A DNA stretch of 64,000 nucleotides, from positions 1-64,000 of the forward strand of contig JAJCXK010000056.1 in assembly GCA_029263475.1 (NCBI GenBank). The letters run 5' to 3'. The notes beneath the pieces are model-generated. The model worked only from the letters and a program-made list of their open reading frames with translations. It searched no databases and was not told the origin of the DNA. Position numbers and translations under genes: made by a program. Shown here one piece after another: positions 1 to 9,095 of the stretch. The stretch comes from Candidatus Nitrosopumilus sp. (lineage in GTDB: Archaea; Thermoproteota; Nitrososphaeria; Nitrososphaerales; Nitrosopumilaceae). How positions within the stretch are numbered: the first letter of the stretch is position 1; each line of letters opens with the position of its first letter.

Positions 1-9
1 GAAATAAAT

Positions 10-38
10 TTTGATCATGGATAAATTATGCTACTTTA
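10..38 (-). promoter_or_regulatory. Repeated promoter cassette copy A (drives a gene beyond the left window edge)
   Basis: Reverse complement TAAAGTAGCATAATTTATCCATGATCAAA, near-identical to the copies at 3701 and 5431. Confidence 0.7.
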
Positions 39-199
39 TGGGGAATTATTTGATTGATGCTCGTTGTTGTTAAATCGGACAACTTCCAATAATCTCTATT
101 TGATTCACACTGGAAGCATATGGGATTTCCAGATATCGTATTCCCAATTAATCCTACTATGACAACTGATAGCAAAGCCATAGCAAGAAGTGATTTCAT
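26..199 (-). CDS. Small secreted protein (57 aa), MKSLLAMALLSVVIVGLIGNTISGNPICFQCESNRDYWKLSDLTTTSINQIIPHKVA; not in ORF track
   Basis: Manual translation; signal-peptide-like start resembling the 3021..3683 protein; ATGA overlap with upstream ORF 196..375. Confidence 0.7.
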   Translation of the reverse strand: MKSLLAMALLSVVIVGLIGNTISGNPICFQCESNRDYWKLSDLTTTSINQIIPHKVA

Positions 200-375
200 G
201 ACTTTTTCTCATACAAAACGATTGCCAGCCAAACGTGACTTGAATCATCCGCACGTCCGCCTACTGAGACGTTTATGATTTCATTCCCTGCAGACTGCAA
301 CTCTTCAAGTTTTTTTTCTAAATTTTTATCAAGGCTAGACTGAAAATCACCTTTGACCGAAATCGCATGTTTCAT
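196..375 (-). CDS. Small protein (59 aa), MKHAISVKGDFQSSLDKNLEKKLEELQSAGNEIINVSVGGRADDSSHVWLAIVLYEKKS; loosely like Cse60/DUF2758-type small proteins
   Basis: Manual translation; repeated promoter cassette ends 13 nt upstream of ATG; overlaps next ORF by ATGA. Confidence 0.65.
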   Translation of the reverse strand: MKHAISVKGDFQSSLDKNLEKKLEELQSAGNEIINVSVGGRADDSSHVWLAIVLYEKKS

Positions 376-388
376 GACTGAAATGAAT

Positions 389-416
389 ATTGATCATAGT
401 TAAATTGTACTACTGA
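389..416 (-). promoter_or_regulatory. Repeated promoter cassette copy B
   Basis: attgatcatagttaaattgtactactga upstream of ORF 196..375. Confidence 0.7.
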
Positions 417-617
417 CGTATAATAGATTCAAACATTTTCCAAGTAGTTCTTTTCGCATTCTTGCTTGGACCTGTGGTTTTTGCTTGAGATGGAATTCTT
501 CCAATGGACTCATGAACAATAATTGAAAATTCCGTACATGAGGGATGTTTTTTCCTTATTAATTTTCTAGGAACATGTCTGTTCATGAACAGTGTAATTT
601 CACATCTGCAATCTTAC

Positions 618-1016
618 TTATTTTTCTTCCATTAAAACAATCAGAATTTCTGCAGGTATGCTTCCGGTATTTTTTCCATCATGAACATGATCAATTGCCT
701 CCATGAAAGAATCACCTTTCAGATATGTCTTGGTCCTATTTTCTCCGTAATCCACCGTAATTTCGCCTTCCATCATGTATGCAAACATGGGATATTCATG
801 AACATGTTCTCCGGTTTCGGCACCTATGGGTATTTCAACAATCTTTGATATGATTAGTGCGGGTCCAGATGGATACTTGATGTCTTGTCCAATTACGGTG
901 GTGTCCGTTTCTAAGATATTTTGAGATGTTATCTCATCAGTTGCAATGGCAAGATACGTTCCTATGGATAACAATGCTGCCAATCCGACAATAATTGAAG
1001 ATAGGAGTAATTTCAT
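618..1016 (-). CDS. Cupin-domain secreted/membrane-anchored protein
   Basis: Cupin-like core GAETGEHVHEYPMFAYMMEGEITVDYGENRTKTYLKGDSF; start reassigned from 1031 to MKLLLSS at 1016 by analogy to the repeated promoter/start context. Confidence 0.8.
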   Translation of the reverse strand: MKLLLSSIIVGLAALLSIGTYLAIATDEITSQNILETDTTVIGQDIKYPSGPALIISKIVEIPIGAETGEHVHEYPMFAYMMEGEITVDYGENRTKTYLKGDSFMEAIDHVHDGKNTGSIPAEILIVLMEEK

Positions 1017-1030
1017 GACCAAAATATCCA

Positions 1031-1058
1031 ATTTCTACTAGAAAAACTATGCTACTCT
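1031..1058 (-). promoter_or_regulatory. Repeated promoter cassette copy C (diverged)
   Basis: atttctactagaaaaactatgctactct; same GTAGCATA core and spacing to ATG. Confidence 0.5.
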
Positions 1059-1226
1059 AAGAGCGTACCTGTTCAGAACCAAGTTTCTCAAACAATCTGG
1101 AGTATCAGCACATGAGATCAGAATTCAGTGAAATCTTTGAGAAGCGAACGTCTGAAAAAAAGGATAGCCCATTACAAGAAATGCCATAACGAGGTTCATG
1201 GATGGGGATTAAATGTTTGAAACATA

Positions 1227-2152
1227 TTGCTAGTCATGCCAGCTTGGTCTGAATCATTTGCAGTCAACCAAACCAGTGAGGCATCGCCTGCGTTATCCGC
1301 TTATGGTGCTAATGGGGCTTTCCTTGTGCATCTGGGTAAAAACAATATTGACTTGTACAGTACCATGTATGATGGCAGGTGGGAACGGGGTCACAGAATT
1401 TCAAAAAAATCTAGTTTTGGAACACCTGCGCTAACTCATACTAATAATGGACTTGTTGTCATGGTGTGTCGTAAAAAAGGCTCTAACGAATTATTGAGTA
1501 GTATTACTATGCCTGGTACAAATGCGAAAGAATGGTTCGATGACATACGTACTGGTCTTACAAGTATACGATTACCTGCAGTGATACTTCATCGTAAGAC
1601 TTTCAGGTTCCACATGGTATATGTTAAATCCGACACTGGCCGCATCATGCATACTATACGTGATGCTAATGGACGGTGGAGTGAAGGGCATGTTATCCCT
1701 GATGCAATACTGCCCCATCTAGAATCCCCCGCATTGACATGTGCTGATCGTGGTGACATTCACATGGTATACACTGCAGACAATCCGTATCAAGATATTC
1801 ATCATTTGATATATGATTATGATGATGGGAAGTGGAGTCGTGATGTTACCTTTTCCAAGTACAGTTCCCATCAACCATTTTGACGGCTCTTCATAATGAC
1901 ATTCACATGGTATATTGTAGTAGAACGCACAACCACATGGATCACACGATATTTAGCGATTCTACTAAGAGATGGGATTTTGGTGGAACTATATCAAACA
2001 AAACAACTGCAATGGCACCTGCATTAATTGGTACTCTTGATAGAAATCAGTTAATCATGGCATACCGTGATGTTGGTTCTAAACAACTCTTTTGTGCTAC
2101 AAAACTGGAAAGACCAAGTACAGTTTCTTTTGATGTGGACCAAAAAAAATAA
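1227..2152 (+). pseudogene. Lectin/beta-propeller-like repeat protein split by a -1 frameshift at ~1878-1881
   Basis: ORFs 1227..1883 and 1880..2152 share the repeat (S)PALT..gDIHMVY; restoring one base in the TTTT run joins QP-x-LTALHNDIHMVYC. Confidence 0.75.
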
Positions 2153-2175
2153 TAATCTATTGATGACGTGCTTTA

Positions 2176-2550
2176 TCACTTCAAATCCCAAATGCATGTA
2201 TCATGATTAAACAAGTGCGTGCTGTTTCCAATGTTCTTAACGGGTGCAAATCCTCCGGGAGTACAAAACTCCACATACGGACTTTTACCTGAACTCTCAC
2301 TTTCCTGCGGGACCGCACAGCTTATGGCCTTGGAGTTCCCTACCTTGGCGTTTTCTGAAGTCCAATAGTCATTTGAAGAGTCCTTCAGCAGAATTTCAGC
2401 ACAGTTCATCTCTTTCATCTCCAGTCTTTCCAGTTCGGCGTTGGGAAAGATCGTATTCACTTTGTAGTCCAGAGAAAAGGCAAATATTGGAACTATTACC
2501 AACATACATGCAATTGGAATGATCCAATAGTGAAGAGAATCCTCTTCCAT
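2176..2550 (-). CDS. Hypothetical protein with N-terminal membrane anchor
   Basis: ORF with N-terminal hydrophobic helix and Cys residues. Confidence 0.6.
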   Translation of the reverse strand: MEEDSLHYWIIPIACMLVIVPIFAFSLDYKVNTIFPNAELERLEMKEMNCAEILLKDSSNDYWTSENAKVGNSKAISCAVPQESESSGKSPYVEFCTPGGFAPVKNIGNSTHLFNHDTCIWDLK

Positions 2551-2637
2551 GTTTGGAAATAATTGTTCTTCTATTTAATCACTTGAATTCCAAACTGTGA
2601 CTGGTTGCAAAATGACAATGTATGATCCGAACATCTT

Positions 2638-2937
2638 GTGAATTTCACAATAACCAGACACTTTATGCCTAATTCATCCTACTCTAGGATCTTGATTTGC
2701 AATATACTGGGATGTGATATCAAAGCTTACACGAAGGTAATGTTCTACTATTCCCAAGATGGTATCAGACACAAGCCGTTTGCTAGGTGCATCATGCGGT
2801 TTTGCATAAATCACTCAAAGAAGATATCTCAGGATGACTGCACTATCAGCGTTCAGGTGCTAAATCAATTGAGAAGAATCAACGTGGATGTCACGTACAG
2901 GAATAGCATGAAGATGAAGAACCAAAAATTATTCTAA
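2638..2937 (+). CDS. Hypothetical protein
   Basis: ORF only; no domain recognised. Confidence 0.3.
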   Translation: MNFTITRHFMPNSSYSRILICNILGCDIKAYTKVMFYYSQDGIRHKPFARCIMRFCINHSKKISQDDCTISVQVLNQLRRINVDVTYRNSMKMKNQKLF

Positions 2938-3020
2938 TTGATATCAATTAATCTCTAAAGATTGAAAAAGCATTGATCTGCGGTTCGCACATACGAATAC
3001 TACAATGTAACTATCTTGTA

Positions 3021-3683
3021 TTAATCATTCTTGTAACTGTGATATACTTTTTCTATCTCACTGAGTTTGATGTTTAGGACACTATCAAAATCACCAACCC
3101 ATCCACGTTCAACTAGGGATGTTCTAGTGTCTTTAGTTACACACACCACTGTTGAAAAATTGGGTTTTATTACGGATTCAAGACCTTCATTGCATTCGTT
3201 ATTTTTTTCGAATGTCTTGCTAAACTTTTCTACAACATAAAATGCATTGACTGTCCCAGTGCCTTCTGAATCCGTAGCAGGTATTTCCTCATGTAAAAAA
3301 GTTCTAAAAATCCCAAGATCTGCTGGAGTATGTGTTGTTGAAATTAATTTGTCAGTTACTTGCCATGAATTAAAATCATTCTCCGATACAGATACAAGGG
3401 TGTCCCTCAGATCGTCTAGAACAAGAAAACTCAAAGTTCCATTAGAAAATTCTGGTATTGAACGACCGTATACTATTTGTTGAATCTGCATATCTTGTTC
3501 CATCTCAAACACCTGTTGAATTTTTTCAGCGGTGATGGGAAATTCTTTAATTTCTCTTACCTCGATAGAGTGATGTGCAGTGCCATCAACATCAAATTTG
3601 ATTTCCCCCTCATAAGCCTCAGTAATCCCCACACCGCCAACCAAAACTACTGACAGTAAAGCTAGAACTAGAATGGATTTCAT
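3021..3683 (-). CDS. Secreted hypothetical protein (MKSILVLALLSVVLVGGVGITEAYEGEIKF...)
   Basis: Signal peptide, repeated promoter cassette upstream. Confidence 0.75.
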   Translation of the reverse strand: MKSILVLALLSVVLVGGVGITEAYEGEIKFDVDGTAHHSIEVREIKEFPITAEKIQQVFEMEQDMQIQQIVYGRSIPEFSNGTLSFLVLDDLRDTLVSVSENDFNSWQVTDKLISTTHTPADLGIFRTFLHEEIPATDSEGTGTVNAFYVVEKFSKTFEKNNECNEGLESVIKPNFSTVVCVTKDTRTSLVERGWVGDFDSVLNIKLSEIEKVYHSYKND

Positions 3684-3700
3684 GAGTATCTAAAATGAAG

Positions 3701-3728
3701 ATTGATCATAGATAAATTATGCTACTTT
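3701..3728 (-). promoter_or_regulatory. Repeated promoter cassette copy D
   Basis: attgatcatagataaattatgctacttt. Confidence 0.75.
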
Positions 3729-4453
3729 AAGAAAGGAATATTCAACAATTTTGATTCAGCTTCTGTCATTGGTTGAGTACTAAACGTAGGATCAAATATC
3801 CTGATGTTGAGGATGTCCTTCTGATACCGATACAGTTCATGGTCAATCAGATAGCCTCTTTCAAACATCCGGTCAATGCTTGTAGGATACACCAAGACCA
3901 ATTCTTCGTTGAGATTTATCCATTGAATTTTATCCGTATCTTTGAATGTTCCACCTTCTGCAAACAATTCTCCTGCTTGAATATTTTGTTCGACAACCGT
4001 TGGAACAAATGACAACATTCCTACTATTTTTGTTTTATCCTCATAACTTATATCCAGATCGTAGTTAACATTTGGTGTAAAATTTGAACTACCTGTGTCT
4101 ATGGCATATCCAATCTTCCAAATTTTATCAGGATAGAAAGTCTCAATATCATGTTTCCAATCTGGAACAAATGTCTGTGTTTCTACAATGTTTTTTGTTC
4201 CGGTTTCAAGTATTGAAATCGTGATTGAAGTATCAAAATCGGGTTGTATTTCTTCAACATAGATATTGGCATGAATCACGTCACCTTCAACAAAATTACT
4301 ACCATCTATTCTAACAACTAGATTTCCGTCATAAACTTCAGTCTCCTGTCCTGATCCTCGATTGTAATATTCTTCATCACCAGCCCATGCCACACCTGCT
4401 GTAGTTGTGACGATAACCCCAAGTAAAACAGGTAGAATGAGAAGGGATTTCAT
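3722..4453 (-). CDS. Secreted hypothetical protein (MKSLLILPVLLGVIVTTTAGVAWAGDEEYYNRG...)
   Basis: Signal peptide; start reassigned from 4507 to 4453 by cassette position; 4507 start would lie upstream of the cassette. Confidence 0.75.
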   Translation of the reverse strand: MKSLLILPVLLGVIVTTTAGVAWAGDEEYYNRGSGQETEVYDGNLVVRIDGSNFVEGDVIHANIYVEEIQPDFDTSITISILETGTKNIVETQTFVPDWKHDIETFYPDKIWKIGYAIDTGSSNFTPNVNYDLDISYEDKTKIVGMLSFVPTVVEQNIQAGELFAEGGTFKDTDKIQWINLNEELVLVYPTSIDRMFERGYLIDHELYRYQKDILNIRIFDPTFSTQPMTEAESKLLNIPFLK

Positions 4454-4466
4454 GAGTAAAATGAAG

Positions 4467-4493
4467 ATTGATCGTAGATAAATTCTACTACTT
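4467..4493 (-). promoter_or_regulatory. Repeated promoter cassette copy E
   Basis: attgatcgtagataaattctactactt. Confidence 0.7.
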
Positions 4494-4671
4494 GAAGAGA
4501 AAGCCATAGGAATTTAGTGAAAAGTTTCTGTTGATTATCTTTGCATGGCCCATCCTCTTAGGAGTAATGTCACATCAGTACCAGATTTGACACATGCTGG
4601 AGATCCATCTGAATTTTTAAAAATCAAAATCATATTCTCATCACAGACGATTTTTTTTGGATATGTGCCTT

Positions 4672-5322
4672 CTATTTCTTTAACATTTTTTTATGTTCAA
4701 TTAATTCAAATTCGTATTGTATGGGAAGGAGCCCTATGTGTACAAAAGTTTCTGCTTTTATTGGAAATGGATAGTCTTTCACAATCCATATTTTACTTGT
4801 TTTATTACTTAGAGGCCAATTGACAACAGTTGCCTCAATGCTATTTGAATTTATCAAAATCATTTCATTGCCTCCTGTGGTGAATGGAACTCCTCCTCCA
4901 ATATTTCCAATTTGACCCCAATATTCTCCTAATTTGAGATGTTTTGGTGTGTCTTGATTGGAAAAATTATTTAACCAAACCAAAGAATTGTTAAAAACCG
5001 ATGCCAATTGTCTCATGGTATGTCCTGAACCGATGAATTTCATTTCATTTTTTGACAATCTCAATACCTCATCGATTTTGGTTTTTTGATCCGTGACAAT
5101 TGTTTGAATATACCAATAATTTTGAGTCTCATTAATGATTAAAAATTCCAATTCTTGTGAACGACATTCAAAATAATCTATGTGACAAAAATCATATTTG
5201 AAATAGTCTCCTTTCTCAAGATTGATTCCGGGATACCATTCACTTTCTGCAAACGATTCTGAGTTCAGCAATGTGCCCAAGGAAATTAATCCAAAAATAA
5301 TTCCTAATGCTAATCTAAACAT
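4672..5322 (-). CDS. Secreted hypothetical protein
   Basis: ORF with signal peptide (MFRLALGIIFGLISLGTLLNSESFAES). Confidence 0.7.
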   Translation of the reverse strand: MFRLALGIIFGLISLGTLLNSESFAESEWYPGINLEKGDYFKYDFCHIDYFECRSQELEFLIINETQNYWYIQTIVTDQKTKIDEVLRLSKNEMKFIGSGHTMRQLASVFNNSLVWLNNFSNQDTPKHLKLGEYWGQIGNIGGGVPFTTGGNEMILINSNSIEATVVNWPLSNKTSKIWIVKDYPFPIKAETFVHIGLLPIQYEFELIEHKKMLKK

Positions 5323-5324
5323 CT

Positions 5325-5417
5325 TCAAATCCTGATTTTACCATCATACGCCTCAGCAGATCCAATTAATCCAACAAGAACAATCGAAAACAAACCCAAA
5401 ACTAGAATGGATTTCAT
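5325..5417 (-). pseudogene. Truncated signal-peptide fragment MKSILVLGLFSIVLVGLIGSAEAYDGKIRI, homologous to the N-terminus of 3021..3683
   Basis: Alignment by eye to MKSILVLALLSVVLVGGVGITEAYEGEIKF; ends in TGA overlapping the next ORF. Confidence 0.7.
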
Positions 5418-5430
5418 GACTAAAATGAAG

Positions 5431-5458
5431 ATTGATCATAGATAAATTATGCTACCAA
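5431..5458 (-). promoter_or_regulatory. Repeated promoter cassette copy F
   Basis: attgatcatagataaattatgctaccaa. Confidence 0.75.
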
Positions 5459-5693
5459 ATAAAAAATATGAGATATGTTGTCTAATCTGATATCTCGATT
5501 CCACATTCTGTCGAACAGATTCTTCGATTAAAGACATCCTAATATTCTCTGTCACAATGTACACAATTTCTAAAGGACATGATTCTATTATGATGATTTG
5601 ATATTTAACAATGGTTTGACTTCTTGAGATTTAGAACTGAACCTAGAAGGATTGCACCGTAATCCTTTTGTAAATAAAAAACATAATGATATC

Positions 5694-5921
5694 ATGAATA
5701 AAATTATAAAATATTCATTGTTTGGTCTTTTCACCTTTGGTGTGGCAATTTCATCCTATACGTTGTTTGTACATCAAAGCACAATATTTGCATAGATTTC
5801 ATCAACAGAAAGCAGTGCAGGAGCAGGATTAGCTTCAAGTTTGCCTTCAAAGCCTGAAGCATATATCAAAATAAAACTGAATGGTGTTGTAGGGGTGGTA
5901 TCTTGGTATCCGTTAACCTGA
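5694..5921 (+). pseudogene. Small secreted protein interrupted by in-frame TAG at 5793 (MNKIIKYSLFGLFTFGVAISSYTLFVHQSTIFA*ISSTESSAGAGLASSLPSKPEAYIKIKLNGVVGVVSWYPLT*)
   Basis: Manual translation; open frame continues after the stop. Confidence 0.5.
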
Positions 5922-5923
5922 TT

Positions 5924-6151
5924 CTATCTGTCTAATTGAGAAACAAACCATTCGTTGAGCTGCGTAACGGAATCTGCAAATCGCTGTCCGATGTTATCCA
6001 ATTGTTCCTGTAGGAAGTCTACCTGCTTTTGCAATTCCTCGTTTGCGTTTTCCAGTGTAGATTTCTCACTTTACAAATCCTCTATTCTCTGTTCAAGTTC
6101 CAATATCTTCAAGTCCTTTGGTTCATCTGGCGGCGCTTCCGTCCTTACTGG
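5924..6151 (-). pseudogene. C-terminal coiled-coil fragment with in-frame TAA at 6071-6073
   Basis: PVRTEAPPDEPKDLKILELEQRIEDL*SEKSTLENANEELQKQVDFLQEQLDNIGQRFADSVTQLNEWFVSQLDR*; no start codon, stop directly upstream. Confidence 0.65.
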
Positions 6152-6231
6152 TTAAAATCAGTGTAATTCATGTCAAAAATATGTGAAATAGAACGTTTTG
6201 CATTATATTATCTCCTAATACTAAAGTAATT

Positions 6232-6912
6232 ATGAAAGTAGCTGTTGTAGTTTTTCCTGGCAGTAACTGTGATCGAGATATGTATCACGTACTAACTGAC
6301 GTGTTTAATCTTGATGCGCAATACTATTGGCATGAAAAGGGACTGCCAAAAAATATTGATGCTGTAATTCTTCCTGGCGGATTCTCTTATGGTGACCGGC
6401 TCAGAGCAGGTGTAATTGCAGCTCATAGTCCTGTCATAAAAGATGTGCAAAAGATCGCTGAAAAGGGAATTCCTGTTTTGGGCGTATGCAACGGATTCCA
6501 GATTCTCGTAGAGTCTGGATTGCTTCCGGGGGTTTTACTCAAAAATGAATCACTTAATTTCATGTGCGAATGGACCAGTCTGGTTGTCGAAAACAACAAA
6601 ACCCCGTTTACAAATAAATTCAAGTTAAACGAAAAAATCCCAATCCCCATAGCAAATGGCGAAGGCAGATACTATGCTGATGATAACACCCTGAAACAGC
6701 TCAAGAAGAAAAACCAAATTGTATTTCGATACAGTGACGTTGTAAATGGCTCATCCAACGGAATTGCCGGAGTGTGCAACGAGGATGGAAATGTGGTGGG
6801 CATGATGCCTCATCCTGAAAGAGCCGTGGAATCAGAAATCAATCCTGCTGATAACGGACCTTCATCGCTAATCTTTGAATCTTTACTGACAAAAATGGGT
6901 GTGAAAAAATGA
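6232..6912 (+). CDS. purQ: Phosphoribosylformylglycinamidine synthase subunit PurQ
   Basis: Class I glutaminase motifs (FPGSNCDRD, GVCNGFQIL, MPHPERA). Confidence 0.97.
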   Translation: MKVAVVVFPGSNCDRDMYHVLTDVFNLDAQYYWHEKGLPKNIDAVILPGGFSYGDRLRAGVIAAHSPVIKDVQKIAEKGIPVLGVCNGFQILVESGLLPGVLLKNESLNFMCEWTSLVVENNKTPFTNKFKLNEKIPIPIANGEGRYYADDNTLKQLKKKNQIVFRYSDVVNGSSNGIAGVCNEDGNVVGMMPHPERAVESEINPADNGPSSLIFESLLTKMGVKK

Positions 6913-9095
6913 GTCTGAACGAACATGAGCTGTCGGAGCTAAAATCAAAAATCGGCAGAGAGCCTACTTCCACGGAGCTAAACATCGTGGCTGCTGAATG
7001 GTCTGAGCACTGTTCTTACAAATCATCAAAAAGACATCTCAAAATGCTGCCGATGACTGGTCCACTAATAATTAATGAGAAGGGATACGATTCTGGAGTA
7101 CTGGATGTCGGTGACGGATATGTGGTCACTGCGCACATTGAAAGCCATAATCATCCGTCTGCAGTGGAGCCATATGGCGGTGCTGCAACCGGGGTAGGCG
7201 GAGTCATCCGAGACATCTTGTCTGCGGGAACAAGACCAATTGCGCTTTTTGACGGGCTGAGGTTTGGAGATATTGAGAAAGACTTGCAGGCCCGATGGCT
7301 CTTCAAAAATGCGGTGACCGGAGTTGCAGATTATGGAAACTGCTTGGGAATTCCAACCATTGGAGGTGAAGTGGAGTTTGACAAATGCTATGAGAACTAT
7401 GCTCTGGTAGATGTTGCAGCGTTAGGATTTGGCAAAAAGGAGAATCTCATTAAAAACCATGCAAAGAAAGGCGACCTGGTGGTACTGATGGGTGGCTCTA
7501 CTGGCCGAGACGGGATTGGAGGTTCCCAGTTTGCTTCCGATGCGTTGGAATCTGAAAATCGTTCTGCAGTTCAAATTCCTGATCCGTTCATTGAAAAATT
7601 GATCATCGAAGCTGTTTTGGAGGCTAGGAACGACAATCTGATTCATGCCATGAAGGATCTTGGCGGCGGCGGATTGTCATGTGCAATTTCTGAAACCGCT
7701 GATGCCATGGAAATAGGAATAGAGATGGACGTTGAGAAGGTCTATACTCGAGAATCTGACATGATTCCTGAGGAAATCATGGTTTCAGAGTCCCAGGAAA
7801 GGATGCTGATCATTACCAGTGCTGCAAAGCTAAAAAAACTGGAAAAAATATGTAAAAAATTCAGCATTGAATGCTCTGCAATTGGACATGTAAAGTCTGA
7901 CAGTCAGATGCATGTCAAAAAAGGCAAAAAGACTATTGCGAATCTTCCTACCGATGTTGTTGCAAATGCAACTCTGCTTGACTTGCCATCAAAAGAGCCT
8001 GCATATCTGAAAACAATTGAGGCTGAAAAGAAATTCAAACCAATTTCGAACTATTCAAAAGTTCTGATGAAGATGCTTGCATCGCCAAACATCGCAAGTA
8101 AGATCTGGGTTTACCAGCAGTATGATCATGAGGTGGGAATTCGAACCGTCGTAAAACCTGGAAGCGACGCGTCTGTTTTACGATTGGACAACGGAAAGTA
8201 TCTTTCTGCCAAGATTGACGGAAATCCAAAGCACTGCTACATCAATCCTCGCGAGGGGTCGATTGGATGCTTTGAGGAGGCATGCAGAAACGTCGTCTGT
8301 ACCGGTGCCAGGCCCATTGGAATGCTTGATCATCTTCAGTTTGGAAATCCAAATGATCCTGAAATATTTTGGACCTTTTTGGAATCCCTCAAGGGACTGA
8401 CTGACTTTGCAAAATACTTTGAGATTCCGTGCGTCGGAGGCAAGGTCAGCCTGTTCAACGAGACTCCAGCAGGTCCCATAAAACCAACTCCTGTCATCGG
8501 CGTCTTGGGATTGATCGAGAAGAATCTGCACATGCCTCAAAGAATTTCCAAAGGTGATTACCTTGTAATTGTAGGCGATACAAGAGACGAGCTTGGTGGT
8601 TCGGAATACTTTGAATACATTCACAAGTTTGTAGGTGGCAAATGCCCTGTAGTTGATTTTGAAAATTCTAAAAAGCACATGGATTCTGTTTTGAATGTGA
8701 TTGACAATGGCCTTGCAAAGTCCGTTCATGACTGTTCAAAGGGTGGACTGGCAGTTGCAGTATCCGAACTGTGCATGACCAATCAAATCGGTTGTAATGT
8801 GTCTTTGGATAAAGTTCCAAATAAAAAACTGCCAATTGATAGAATTCTGTTTTCTGAGAGTCATTCCAGGTACCTCTTGATCATTGAAAAGAAAAACCTC
8901 GAGGAATCTGAGAACATTCTCAAGGAAAATGATGTGTCATTCAAGCGCATTGGCAAGTTTGGCGGTGATGATATCCAGTTTACAAGTAAGAAAAAGCCTA
9001 TCATAGATCTAAGAGTCAGCAAGGCGCAAAAAACTTGGCTAAATTCGTTAAGGGAATTGGTGCTTAATGGCCAGGGGACGATGAGTAATAATTGA
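6909..9095 (+). CDS. purL: Phosphoribosylformylglycinamidine synthase subunit PurL
   Basis: EWSEHCSYKSSK, HNHPSAVEPYGGAATGVGG; ATGA overlap with purQ. Confidence 0.97.
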   Translation: MSLNEHELSELKSKIGREPTSTELNIVAAEWSEHCSYKSSKRHLKMLPMTGPLIINEKGYDSGVLDVGDGYVVTAHIESHNHPSAVEPYGGAATGVGGVIRDILSAGTRPIALFDGLRFGDIEKDLQARWLFKNAVTGVADYGNCLGIPTIGGEVEFDKCYENYALVDVAALGFGKKENLIKNHAKKGDLVVLMGGSTGRDGIGGSQFASDALESENRSAVQIPDPFIEKLIIEAVLEARNDNLIHAMKDLGGGGLSCAISETADAMEIGIEMDVEKVYTRESDMIPEEIMVSESQERMLIITSAAKLKKLEKICKKFSIECSAIGHVKSDSQMHVKKGKKTIANLPTDVVANATLLDLPSKEPAYLKTIEAEKKFKPISNYSKVLMKMLASPNIASKIWVYQQYDHEVGIRTVVKPGSDASVLRLDNGKYLSAKIDGNPKHCYINPREGSIGCFEEACRNVVCTGARPIGMLDHLQFGNPNDPEIFWTFLESLKGLTDFAKYFEIPCVGGKVSLFNETPAGPIKPTPVIGVLGLIEKNLHMPQRISKGDYLVIVGDTRDELGGSEYFEYIHKFVGGKCPVVDFENSKKHMDSVLNVIDNGLAKSVHDCSKGGLAVAVSELCMTNQIGCNVSLDKVPNKKLPIDRILFSESHSRYLLIIEKKNLEESENILKENDVSFKRIGKFGGDDIQFTSKKKPIIDLRVSKAQKTWLNSLRELVLNGQGTMSNN

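Noticed and set aside
5955-6155. Cys/Ser-rich ORF 5955..6155 (+)
   Set aside because: Antisense to a coiled-coil pseudogene on the minus strand; composition is a mirror of that frame.
8178-8729. Long minus-strand ORF inside purL
   Set aside because: Antisense to the strongly supported purL.
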